Shown piece after piece: positions 1 to 5,681 of a stretch of 5,708 nt of DNA. Position 1 is the first letter of the stretch, and each line of letters opens with the position of its first letter. Made by a program: the position numbers and the translations under genes. The stretch lies in the NCBI GenBank assembly GCA_964506325.1, contig CAZDLO010000164.1, positions 1-5,708 on the forward strand. The letters run 5' to 3'. The stretch is from CAINVV01 sp964506325 (GTDB taxonomy: Bacteria; Bacteroidota; Bacteroidia; Bacteroidales; Prolixibacteraceae). The notes beneath the pieces are model-generated. The model was not told the DNA's origin and did no database searches. It was given only the letters and a program-made list of their open reading frames with translations.

Positions 1-276
1 AAGAATAAAATCAATTTTACCTCCCAGAACCTCCATTGAGCGTGAGATAAGATTCTCAAGGTCTTCAAGGCTAACCGCATCGGCAGGAATTACTTCAGTC
101 TTGCATTTATCAGCCAGCAACTGAGTATCTCCCATGCGGAGTGCGATTGGGACATTGGTCAAGGTAAATGTTGCTCCCTCTTCATAAGCTCTTTCAGCTA
201 CTTTCCAGGCTATTGAATGTTCATTCAAAGCACCAAAAATTATTCCTCTTTTTCCTTTCAACAAATTGTATGACAT
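1..276 (-). CDS. fabI: Enoyl-[acyl-carrier-protein] reductase [NADH] FabI, N-terminal part (cut by window edge)
   Basis: The first 92 codons of FabI, the cytoplasmic NADH-dependent reductase that carries out the last step of each fatty-acid elongation cycle (trans-2-enoyl-ACP to acyl-ACP). The translation begins MSYNLLKGKRGIIFGALNEH and continues with SIAWKVAERA. This is the Rossmann-fold start of the FabI branch of the short-chain dehydrogenases: the cofactor loop runs G15 to S21-I22-A23, and LTNVPIALRMGD and the IPADA segment follow as expected. The catalytic Tyr and Lys lie beyond the left edge, so activity cannot be judged here. The ATG at 276-274 is the natural start because the conserved N-terminus follows at once. 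No clear Shine-Dalgarno site or TAnnTTTG box precedes it, so it may be read from upstream promoters as the last visible gene of the cluster. The identification is by family resemblance from memory and is strong. Confidence 0.95.
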   Translation of the reverse strand, partial: MSYNLLKGKRGIIFGALNEHSIAWKVAERAYEEGATFTLTNVPIALRMGDTQLLADKCKTEVIPADAVSLEDLENLISRSMEVLGGKIDFIL

Positions 277-305
277 GCTTTTAGATATAATTTAAGCTAT
301 TATAA

Positions 306-449
306 TTATTTTTGATTTTTTGTGATTTTATTGCCCAGATAGCGAAAATGCCAAAAATGTGTTCTGACTTTTTTTCCTGAATTGCCGGAAACTTCATCGG
401 TTTTTATTGTTACATCTTCTTGAAAGTGTTTAACCTCCAGATGTTTCAT
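306..449 (-). CDS. Possible small protein of 47 residues, unrecognised
   Basis: A short ORF fills most of the gap between recN and fabI on the same strand. From its first ATG it encodes 47 residues, beginning MKHLEVKHFQEDVTIKTDEV and ending in a basic tail (HFWHFRYLGNKITKNQK). The frame is open without a stop from position 530, just inside the 3' end of recN, which gives about 74 open codons. No ATG, GTG or TTG occurs before 449. It would start 76 bases after the recN stop and end 29 bases before the fabI ATG, as expected of an operon gene. The codons look coding-like (CTG GAG, TCC GGC, CTG GGC). The protein is rich in Lys, His and aromatic residues and has no signal peptide or membrane segment. 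I do not recognise the family. It could be a real small gene, the remnant of a longer gene, or a chance ORF in AT-rich spacer. Confidence 0.3.
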   Translation of the reverse strand: MKHLEVKHFQEDVTIKTDEVSGNSGKKVRTHFWHFRYLGNKITKNQK

Positions 450-525
450 ACGTGAACCGGAAATTTCTGTTTCATCTTTAGTGTTAATGAACTGAAAATT
501 AATGAATCTTAGGTCCGATAAATAT

Positions 526-2178
526 TCATTTCAGCAGTTCTGCAGCATTAAGCCTGGCCGCATCAGAAATACTTTCGCCACTCAGCATTTTGGCAATTTC
601 TGAAATACGGTCATCCGGTGATAGTAATCGTAAACGGGTAATTGTTTCGGTTTCGTTGTCTTCTTTGTAAACAAGAAAATGATGATCACCTTTGGCAGCA
701 ATTTGAGGCAAGTGGGTAATATTTATTACCTGCATATCCTGTGAAATCTCTTTCAGAATATTTCCCATTTTATCGGCAGTTTCGCCGGAGATACCTGAAT
801 CAATCTCATCAAAGAGTATGGTAGGCAAAGCCTTTGATTTAGAAATAAGCGCCTTGATGGAGAGCATCAGCCTTGACAATTCCCCTCCGGAAGCAACCTT
901 TGAAATTTCATTCAACTCCCCATTTTTGTTGGCGGTGAACAGAAAATTCACTTCATCCTTTCCATAGGGCGACAGGGACAATCCGGTTTTGACCTCTGCG
1001 CTGAAACGGGAATTCGGCATACCAAGCTGAAGCAATTGCTCTTCCACCTTCCTGCTTATTGGCTGAACGGAGGCATGCCTGTTGGTGGACAAGTGATCGG
1101 CAAGGACAACCAGGGATTCCTCATATTCCCTGACCCGCGCCTTTAATTCCAGTATTGATTCATCATTGGAATGGACATTGCCAATCTTAAATTCAAATTC
1201 GTTGCGCAACAATATTAATTCTTCCTCCGTTTTAGAATGGTGTTTGATCAAAAGAGAATTGATGTGGTCCAATCTTTCATTAAGCATAAGAATTCGCCTG
1301 GGATCCACTTCAACATTTTCGGATGAAAGTTCTGCCTCAGAATTTATATCGCTTATTTCCAGATAAGAACTATGCAACCGCTCAGACAATATTGCTGCCT
1401 CCGGGTAATACTTGGAGATCCTGTTCAAAACATTCACAGATTCCTTCAGGCGGCTTAGAGCATTGTTGTCATCACCCCCAATCAGGTTCGCCACAGACAA
1501 CAAGGAAAGTTTAATCTCCTCGGCATGAGTCAACAGGGAAAGTTCATGCTCGATGCTTTCCTGCTCGCCAATCTGAAGGTTGGCACCGGATAGCTGTTCA
1601 TACTGGTACTGAAAGTAATCCAGTTCTTTACGCATCTGTATTGCATTCTCTTCCGCAATGGTGAGATCTGCCGAATATGATTTAAATATTTTGTATTTGT
1701 CCTGGTATTCTAATAGTAATTGTCTGTTGCCTGCATAATTATCAAGTACCATTAACTGGAACAACCTGTTGCCCAACTCAAGGCTTTGGTGCTGGGAGTG
1801 AATATCTATCAGTCGTATTCCAAGATCCTGGAGGGCTTTTAAATTGACAGGCGTGTCATTTACAAAAGCGCGTGATTTTCCGTTAGGAGAAATTTCTCTT
1901 CTTAATAGAACCTGGGTATCAAAATCAAGGTCATTATCGGCAAAAAGTGATTCCATGCCATAACCTTCAATTTCAAAAACTCCTTCAACTATACATTTGT
2001 TTGCCTTGTCCCTTAAAACTGTTGTATCGGCACGCTGACCCAGTATTAATGAAAGAGCACCAATCAAAATTGATTTCCCTGCACCTGTTTCGCCAGTAAT
2101 AATGGTAAGGCCGGATGTAAAGTCTACCTCCAGTTCCCTGATCAATGCATAATTTCTAATCTGCAGGCGCCTTAACAT
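526..2178 (-). CDS. recN: DNA repair protein RecN (SMC-like ATPase)
   Basis: RecN is a cytoplasmic SMC-family ATPase that acts early in double-strand break repair, holding DNA ends for RecA-dependent recombination. The 550-residue length is normal for the family. The head domain is complete. Walker A (GETGAGKS) is at residues 29-36 and the Q-loop region (HSQHQ) at 127-131. The ABC signature (SGGELSR) starts at 430, Walker B (TILFDE) covers 453-458 with Glu458 as the likely catalytic base, and the H-loop His489 sits in THLPQIA. Residues from about 150 to 380 are a charged, heptad-like stretch, the short antiparallel coiled coil that joins the two halves of the head. The start is the ATG at 2178, directly before the conserved N-terminus (MLRRLQIRNYALI). 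It lies 129 bases after the DUF4835 stop, with a promoter-like sequence in the spacer. I saw no LexA-like operator, so SOS control is not supported by what is visible. Confidence 0.97.
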   Translation of the reverse strand: MLRRLQIRNYALIRELEVDFTSGLTIITGETGAGKSILIGALSLILGQRADTTVLRDKANKCIVEGVFEIEGYGMESLFADNDLDFDTQVLLRREISPNGKSRAFVNDTPVNLKALQDLGIRLIDIHSQHQSLELGNRLFQLMVLDNYAGNRQLLLEYQDKYKIFKSYSADLTIAEENAIQMRKELDYFQYQYEQLSGANLQIGEQESIEHELSLLTHAEEIKLSLLSVANLIGGDDNNALSRLKESVNVLNRISKYYPEAAILSERLHSSYLEISDINSEAELSSENVEVDPRRILMLNERLDHINSLLIKHHSKTEEELILLRNEFEFKIGNVHSNDESILELKARVREYEESLVVLADHLSTNRHASVQPISRKVEEQLLQLGMPNSRFSAEVKTGLSLSPYGKDEVNFLFTANKNGELNEISKVASGGELSRLMLSIKALISKSKALPTILFDEIDSGISGETADKMGNILKEISQDMQVINITHLPQIAAKGDHHFLVYKEDNETETITRLRLLSPDDRISEIAKMLSGESISDAARLNAAELLK

Positions 2179-2198
2179 TTATTGTAAAAACTTGTAAT

Positions 2199-2230
2199 TA
2201 AACATATTTAATCAGTGTCTATACTGCAAA
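2199..2230 (-). promoter_or_regulatory. Candidate Bacteroidota-type promoter for recN
   Basis: On the minus strand TTTG (2230-2227) is followed by 20 bases and then TATGTTTA (2206-2199). This fits the published Bacteroides pattern of TTTG near -33, a spacer of about 19-21 bases and TAnnTTTG near -7, with one mismatch at the last G. Transcription would begin around 2190-2195, giving a leader of roughly 12-17 bases before the recN ATG. It suggests that recN can be expressed apart from the upstream genes. The region is AT-rich, so a chance match is possible. Confidence 0.4.
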
Positions 2231-2307
2231 GGACCAAAATTCAACAATCGCTTTGAATAGCGTCCAGCTTCAGGTCAAATTTTTTTATGCCCTGTCAATT
2301 TTAAACA

Positions 2308-3213
2308 TCAGAATATTTTCTGTTGCATGATCTTCTCATACTTTGCCGAGTTGGACGGATCACACTCAGTCAGAACAATCATCACCCTGCTTTTCTCGTC
2401 TACACTGCCTTTCGAAAACAGGTTTACAATCTCATCAGATTTGGCATCGAAGAAGATCCGGTTGATATAGGTATCCGGTCGTGAGCGGTATACCTTTTGC
2501 ATATTTTTCAAGGCATCTGCGATCTCACCCCGTCCAATATCAGGTTTTTCAGCCATCATATCCAATCCTAACCGGTGATAACGGTACAACAGATCCCTGA
2601 AAGGACTGTATGCTTTATTTGTCAGATTATCAATTAACCAGAACCTGTTATACTGGCCTTCAAAAGCACGCCATCCCTTCTCTCTTGCATTCTGGGATTT
2701 ATTGACTATATCCCTTGCTTTCTGAAAATAGGGGGTTCCTCCCATCGGAGAGTAAGTATCATAATCAAAGCCAAGGATCACATAGGCATAATATGCCAGG
2801 ATGTTTGTAAGGGCATTGGTGTTCGAGGTTTCACTGAATTCCAGTGGCTGAAATTCAACATATCTGACATCAAAATCATTGTCTTTGATGTTCAAAACAG
2901 GTGACTGGTAAGATGAATTGAAAACAGGCCTGTTCAATTGTACCTGTATTGAACCTTTAAACTGATCAGATCCTATCTGGTCAGTAATCTGGATGAAAAT
3001 CGTACATATGATGCGCTCATCGTAGGAGAATTGATGCTCTGTCCATTTCCTGTTGTTCATAAACTCGGAAATATCATTCCGCATTGTTTGAAAGATTTCC
3101 TTGTAGGTTCCTTCTATCCTCGAACTTGAGACACTGACATTGCATTGCAACTCCTGTCCCGAAAGGTTTAGCAGGTTGCAAAAGAGGAAGAATGATAACA
3201 GAGTATTTCGCAT
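2308..3213 (-). CDS. Secreted DUF4835 family protein (PorD-like, possible type IX secretion component)
   Basis: A Bacteroidota-specific protein of the DUF4835 family, 301 residues from the chosen start. The ATG at 3213 begins a typical signal peptide (MRNTLLSFFLFCNLLNLSG) with likely cleavage just before QEL, so the mature protein is exported. A longer frame from a TTG at 3279 overlaps the coaBC stop and would place a basic extension before the signal peptide, so I rejected it. Family landmarks are NNRKW (53-57), NRPVFNSSY (94-102), QPLEF (122-126), the AYYAY and LGFDYDT segments (140-153), GGTPYFQKA (158-166) and GW (180-181). No lipobox Cys is present. From memory, some annotations name this family PorD and link it to the type IX secretion machinery at the outer membrane; I cannot verify that here. 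The start lies 62 bases after the coaBC stop. A weak promoter-like TATTTTTA (3238-3231), with TTTC 19 bases upstream, sits in that gap. Confidence 0.85.
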   Translation of the reverse strand: MRNTLLSFFLFCNLLNLSGQELQCNVSVSSSRIEGTYKEIFQTMRNDISEFMNNRKWTEHQFSYDERIICTIFIQITDQIGSDQFKGSIQVQLNRPVFNSSYQSPVLNIKDNDFDVRYVEFQPLEFSETSNTNALTNILAYYAYVILGFDYDTYSPMGGTPYFQKARDIVNKSQNAREKGWRAFEGQYNRFWLIDNLTNKAYSPFRDLLYRYHRLGLDMMAEKPDIGRGEIADALKNMQKVYRSRPDTYINRIFFDAKSDEIVNLFSKGSVDEKSRVMIVLTECDPSNSAKYEKIMQQKIF

Positions 3214-3275
3214 AACATCAAAATGTTCTCTAAAAATAGACAATCTAATCAAATTGCGAAACCGGTAAGGCAAAT

Positions 3276-3935
3276 TCAATCGAATGATGAATTGTCAAGC
3301 GCAAACATACGGTTGACAATATCCCTGGCAACTTCTTGTTTGGATTTGAGATCATAATAATTAATCTCTTCATCCCGGGAAATAATGGTGATTTTATTGG
3401 TATCATATCCAAACCCGGAACCTTCCTCCCTCAAGGAATTAAGCACAATCATATCCAGGTTTTTCCTTTTCAGCTTTGATATGGCATTCTCTATCTCATT
3501 GGATGTTTCCAGGGCAAATCCGACCAAAATCTGGTCAGCTCTTTTAATTCGGCCCAGTTCCGCCGCTATGTCCTTGTTGGGCCGTAATTCAATGTTCATG
3601 TTACCATGCATACGTTTGATCTTTTCAGTTTCCGGTGAAACTGGGGTGTAATCAGCTACGGCAGCAGTCAGTACAGCACCCTCACATTCAGCAAAATGCA
3701 GCATACAGGCATCAAACATTTGATCGGCAGATGTGACGTCAATTCTTTTGATAAGGGGATTTTCAACACGCAGGTTAACCGGACCGCAAACAAGTATAAC
3801 ATGTACACCAACAGATGCAAGATGTTCAGCTATGGCAAAGCCCATTTTGCCGGTGGAATAATTACTGATAAACCTGACCGGATCAATTTTTTCCTGGGTC
3901 GGTCCGGCTGTTACAAGGAAAGTTATCTTCAGATT
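3276..3935 (-). CDS. coaBC: CoaBC, C-terminal half: phosphopantothenate-cysteine ligase (CoaB), downstream of a -1 frame break
   Basis: This half joins cysteine to 4'-phosphopantothenate using CTP, the step before decarboxylation in coenzyme A synthesis. It is given here as the 219 residues that follow the A run at 3934-3944. The key motifs are VTAGPT, DPVRF and NYSTGKMG at the start, then AAVADY, KIKR, VGFALET and the flexible KLKRKNLDMIVLNSL segment. Numbered in the reconstituted 404-residue protein, Asn210 falls exactly at the E. coli Dfp position. The A-V-A-D segment and Lys290 sit one residue off E. coli A275 and K289. No internal stop or deletion is seen and the C-terminus is full length. 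The first ATG in this frame is at 3845, but starting there (Met216) would remove VTAGPT, Asn210 and Lys215, so that product should be inactive. No ATG, GTG or TTG occurs between the A run and 3845. Translation therefore appears to depend on continuity with the CoaC half. Confidence 0.88.
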   Translation of the reverse strand, partial: NLKITFLVTAGPTQEKIDPVRFISNYSTGKMGFAIAEHLASVGVHVILVCGPVNLRVENPLIKRIDVTSADQMFDACMLHFAECEGAVLTAAVADYTPVSPETEKIKRMHGNMNIELRPNKDIAAELGRIKRADQILVGFALETSNEIENAISKLKRKNLDMIVLNSLREEGSGFGYDTNKITIISRDEEINYYDLKSKQEVARDIVNRMFALDNSSFD

Positions 3936-4489
3936 TTTTTTTTTACCGCGAAGAAATCAGCAATGATTTCCAATAACTTTTCAGGTTCCTCCATCCGACC
4001 CTTGCCCGACAGCCCGCTGGCTAGTGCACCTGTTGCAGGCTCAATGATCAAATTGCCGTAAGATCGAAGCCTGTTAAGATTTTCCTGTAATGCAGGATGT
4101 TCAAACATATCCATGTCCATGGCCGGTGCAACCATAACCGGACATCTGGTAGAGAGATAGGTTGTTACTACAAGATTATCACAATGACCGGATGCCATCT
4201 TACTTATGGTTGTGGCTGTAGCCGGTGCTACAATAAAAAGATCTGCCCACAATCCCAAATCTACATGGCTATTCCAAACACCGCCAGATTCAGAGAAAAA
4301 ATCACTTAAAACCGGTTTCCCTGATAGTGTGGAAAATGTTAGCGGAGCAACGAATTCCTTGGCTGCATCGGTCATTAGGACCTGAACTTCTGCACCTTCG
4401 CGCACCAGACCACGCAGCAAATAAACCGCTTTGTAGGCAGCGATGCTGCCAGTTATACAGAGAACAATTTTTTTTCCCTTGAGCGGCAT
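3929..4489 (-). CDS. coaBC: CoaBC, N-terminal half: phosphopantothenoylcysteine decarboxylase (CoaC), ending at a -1 frame break
   Basis: The FMN-binding flavoprotein half of CoaBC decarboxylates 4'-phosphopantothenoylcysteine to 4'-phosphopantetheine. The frame gives 186 residues: 185 belong to the real protein, then the A run leads into ATC TGA, a stop at 3931-3929. Landmarks are GSIAAYK (14-20), the catalytic His75 in NSHVDLGLWAD, the APATATTISK flavin loop (88-97), PAMD (122-125) and the substrate-flap segment LASGLSGKGRMEEP (156-169). The numbering matches E. coli Dfp, where His75, Asn125 and Cys158 are the known essential residues. Here residues 125 and 158 are Asp and Ser (see findings). 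The ATG at 4489 lies 28 bases after the rpoZ-like stop and is followed directly by the conserved MPLKGKKIVLCITG. Restoring one base at the A run joins this to the CoaB half to give 404 residues, the usual length of the bifunctional enzyme. Confidence 0.92.
   Translation of the reverse strand: MPLKGKKIVLCITGSIAAYKAVYLLRGLVREGAEVQVLMTDAAKEFVAPLTFSTLSGKPVLSDFFSESGGVWNSHVDLGLWADLFIVAPATATTISKMASGHCDNLVVTTYLSTRCPVMVAPAMDMDMFEHPALQENLNRLRSYGNLIIEPATGALASGLSGKGRMEEPEKLLEIIADFFAVKKKI
3934..3944 (-). other. A11 homopolymer at the CoaC-CoaB junction, site of the frame break
   Basis: The coding strand reads GTA, then eleven A, then TCTGA. In the CoaC frame this is Val-Lys-Lys-Lys-Ile-stop. One extra base in the run, or a -1 slip, gives Val-Lys-Lys-Lys-Asn-Leu-Lys and opens the CoaB frame. 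The span from the coaBC ATG to the final stop is 1214 bases, one short of a multiple of three. The run contains overlapping A-AAA-AAA slippery heptamers and is long enough for RNA polymerase slippage. I found only weak 5-base pairing downstream (CCGGA with TCCGG), so there is no convincing stimulatory hairpin. The sequence alone cannot separate miscalled homopolymer length from biological slippage. Confidence 0.85.
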
Positions 4490-4517
4490 TTTAAAATATT
4501 AAATTCAGAATGCTATA

Positions 4518-4844
4518 CTATTTTTTCTCCTTGGCAGGATTACGGTAGTATATCAAACCATCTTTGAACTCTTCGTAGGCAATAAGTACAGGCTTGGAAA
4601 GTCTTTCATAGTAACGGGAGATTTCAATCTGCTCACGGTTTTCAAAGACTTCCTCAAGGTTATCGGAATAAGAAGCAAATTCCTGCAACTTCTGGTTTAA
4701 TTCCTCTTTCACTTCTGCATTGATCTGATTGGCACGTTTGGCAATGACCATCAATGATTCATAAACATTGTCGGTTGTTGAATCCAACTCGCTAAGATTG
4801 CGGGGAACTGTTGTTGAAGCTGCTTTGACTTTTCTGTAATCCAT
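4518..4844 (-). CDS. rpoZ: DNA-directed RNA polymerase omega subunit (RpoZ/Rpb6 family, Bacteroidota type)
   Basis: The small subunit that helps assemble and stabilise RNA polymerase by clamping the beta' C-terminus. The 108-residue protein carries the omega/Rpb6 signature in VYESLMVIAKRANQI (27-41). It continues with ELNQKLQEFASYSDNLEEVF and ENREQIEISRYYERLSKP, segments I recognise as typical of Bacteroidota omega proteins, which are longer and more acidic than E. coli omega. It begins MDYRKVKAASTTVPRNLSEL, and the ATG at 4844 lies only 9 bases after the bamD stop, so it is almost certainly co-transcribed with bamD. No separate promoter is visible in those 9 bases. In Bacteroidota this gene between bamD and coaBC is often annotated only as an RNA polymerase Rpb6 or hypothetical protein. 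The identification is strong at family level. Confidence 0.92.
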   Translation of the reverse strand: MDYRKVKAASTTVPRNLSELDSTTDNVYESLMVIAKRANQINAEVKEELNQKLQEFASYSDNLEEVFENREQIEISRYYERLSKPVLIAYEEFKDGLIYYRNPAKEKK

Positions 4845-4853
4845 AATATATTT

Positions 4854-5669
4854 TTATTTCTTAATTTCTTCGTCCTTCAAATTCATCATTTTCTTTGTGT
4901 TAGCAAAGAATTTATCGGCTTCCTTCCGGTATTTACTATTCGGAAATTCATCGACAAAAGTGTAATACTCATCGAGTTCCGAATTCAGTCTCTCACGTTT
5001 TTTTTCCTCGATACTGTTTTCACCGAGCAAATATTTTGATTTTAAAAGATAGAACATCAGCTCTTCGCGGTATTTTGAGTCAGGATATTCTTTCAAGCTG
5101 TTGGACAAGGAGATAACTGAAGCCCTGTAATCACCCAAATCATAATACAACCTGCCATTCATATATGACTTTAACACCAGTTTCTCGCGCATCTCATCAA
5201 TAAGCTTATTTGCTTCTGCAACCTTGTTGCTGGAAGGAAAAACATTGATAAACAACTGAAAAGCATCAATGGCATCCTGTGTGGTTTTTTGATCAAGACG
5301 AGGAGCAGGTGAATCAAGGTAGTAACAATTCCCTATGAGAAACTGTGATTCCTCAGTGAAGGTACTGTGTGGATATTCCTTGATCAGTTGTCTGAAATAG
5401 TGACCAGCCATCAGATAATCCTTTTGTCCATAGTTGCTCTTGGACAGGTAATAGTAGACCTGGTCAGAACGGTTTGTCCCCCTGTAAATGTTTACCAACT
5501 CTGAATAAAGCTGCGACGACTTGCTGTATTCTTTCTTGTCGTAATATTCACGGGCTTTCTTAAGTTTGTATTCGTAGTCAGTACTCTTGACTATCTTTTG
5601 GTATTCACCACAGGATGAGGCGATTAACAATACACCAACAATAAAATATGTTCTAAGGTTACGAATCAT
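4854..5669 (-). CDS. bamD: Outer membrane protein assembly factor BamD (lipoprotein)
   Basis: BamD is the essential lipoprotein partner of BamA in inserting beta-barrel proteins into the outer membrane, on its periplasmic face. The 271 residues begin with a lipoprotein signal peptide: basic MIRNLR, a hydrophobic stretch (YFIVGVLLIA) and a lipobox ending at Cys20 (ASSC). The -3 residue is Ala rather than the usual Leu, which is tolerated. The mature part starts GEYQKIVKSTDYEYK and consists of tetratricopeptide-like helical pairs over about residues 30-260. Repeat ends are marked by YP or FP at 99-100, 144-145, 195-196 and 242-243. The motif LDSPAPRLDQ (118-127) falls in the expected loop. The family is slightly longer in Bacteroidota than E. 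coli BamD. The ATG at 5669 is the only start that retains the signal peptide. It heads the visible operon and follows a -7 box by 4 bases. Confidence 0.93.
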   Translation of the reverse strand: MIRNLRTYFIVGVLLIASSCGEYQKIVKSTDYEYKLKKAREYYDKKEYSKSSQLYSELVNIYRGTNRSDQVYYYLSKSNYGQKDYLMAGHYFRQLIKEYPHSTFTEESQFLIGNCYYLDSPAPRLDQKTTQDAIDAFQLFINVFPSSNKVAEANKLIDEMREKLVLKSYMNGRLYYDLGDYRASVISLSNSLKEYPDSKYREELMFYLLKSKYLLGENSIEEKKRERLNSELDEYYTFVDEFPNSKYRKEADKFFANTKKMMNLKDEEIKK

Positions 5670-5673
5670 GGTG

Positions 5674-5681
5674 CAAAGATA
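5674..5681 (-). promoter_or_regulatory. -7 promoter box (TATCTTTG) for bamD, implying a leaderless transcript
   Basis: The minus strand reads TATCTTTG at 5681-5674, a perfect match to the Bacteroidota -7 consensus TAnnTTTG, then CACC and the bamD ATG at 5669. A -33 TTTG is not clear; a TTTA at 5702-5699 with a 17-base spacer is the nearest candidate, and the window ends at 5708. Because transcription normally starts about 4-6 bases after this box, the mRNA would begin at or within about two bases of the start codon. Confidence 0.5.

Noticed and set aside
277..305. TATAAT-like sequence (304-299) as a promoter for fabI
   Set aside because: Bacteroidota promoters do not follow the E. coli -10 pattern, no matching -33 element is seen, and AT-rich spacer gives such matches by chance.
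1166..1514. Plus-strand open frames inside recN
   Set aside because: They lie opposite a fully conserved recN frame and show no recognisable protein features.
2231..2265. Nested short inverted repeats (GGAC/GTCC and CGCT/AGCG) as a terminator after the DUF4835 gene
   Set aside because: The stems are only 4 bases and no U-run follows on the transcribed strand.
3214..3227. Inverted repeat AACAT-CAAA-ATGTT just before the DUF4835 start codon
   Set aside because: Only a 5-base AT-rich stem with a 4-base loop; too weak to claim as a regulatory hairpin or operator.
3214..3279. In-frame extension of the DUF4835 protein to a TTG at 3279, giving 323 residues
   Set aside because: It begins with TTG overlapping the coaBC TGA and puts a basic 22-residue stretch ahead of a clear signal peptide; the ATG at 3213 gives a normal exported protein.
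3865..3912. Possible stimulatory hairpin downstream of the coaBC A run (CCGGA pairing with TCCGG)
   Set aside because: The stem is 5 bases with a long loop, below what is usual for frameshift stimulators, and such GC pairs occur by chance.
3385..4309. Plus-strand open frames of 70-121 codons opposite coaBC
   Set aside because: These are antisense shadows of the CoaB and CoaC coding frames, with no motifs of their own.
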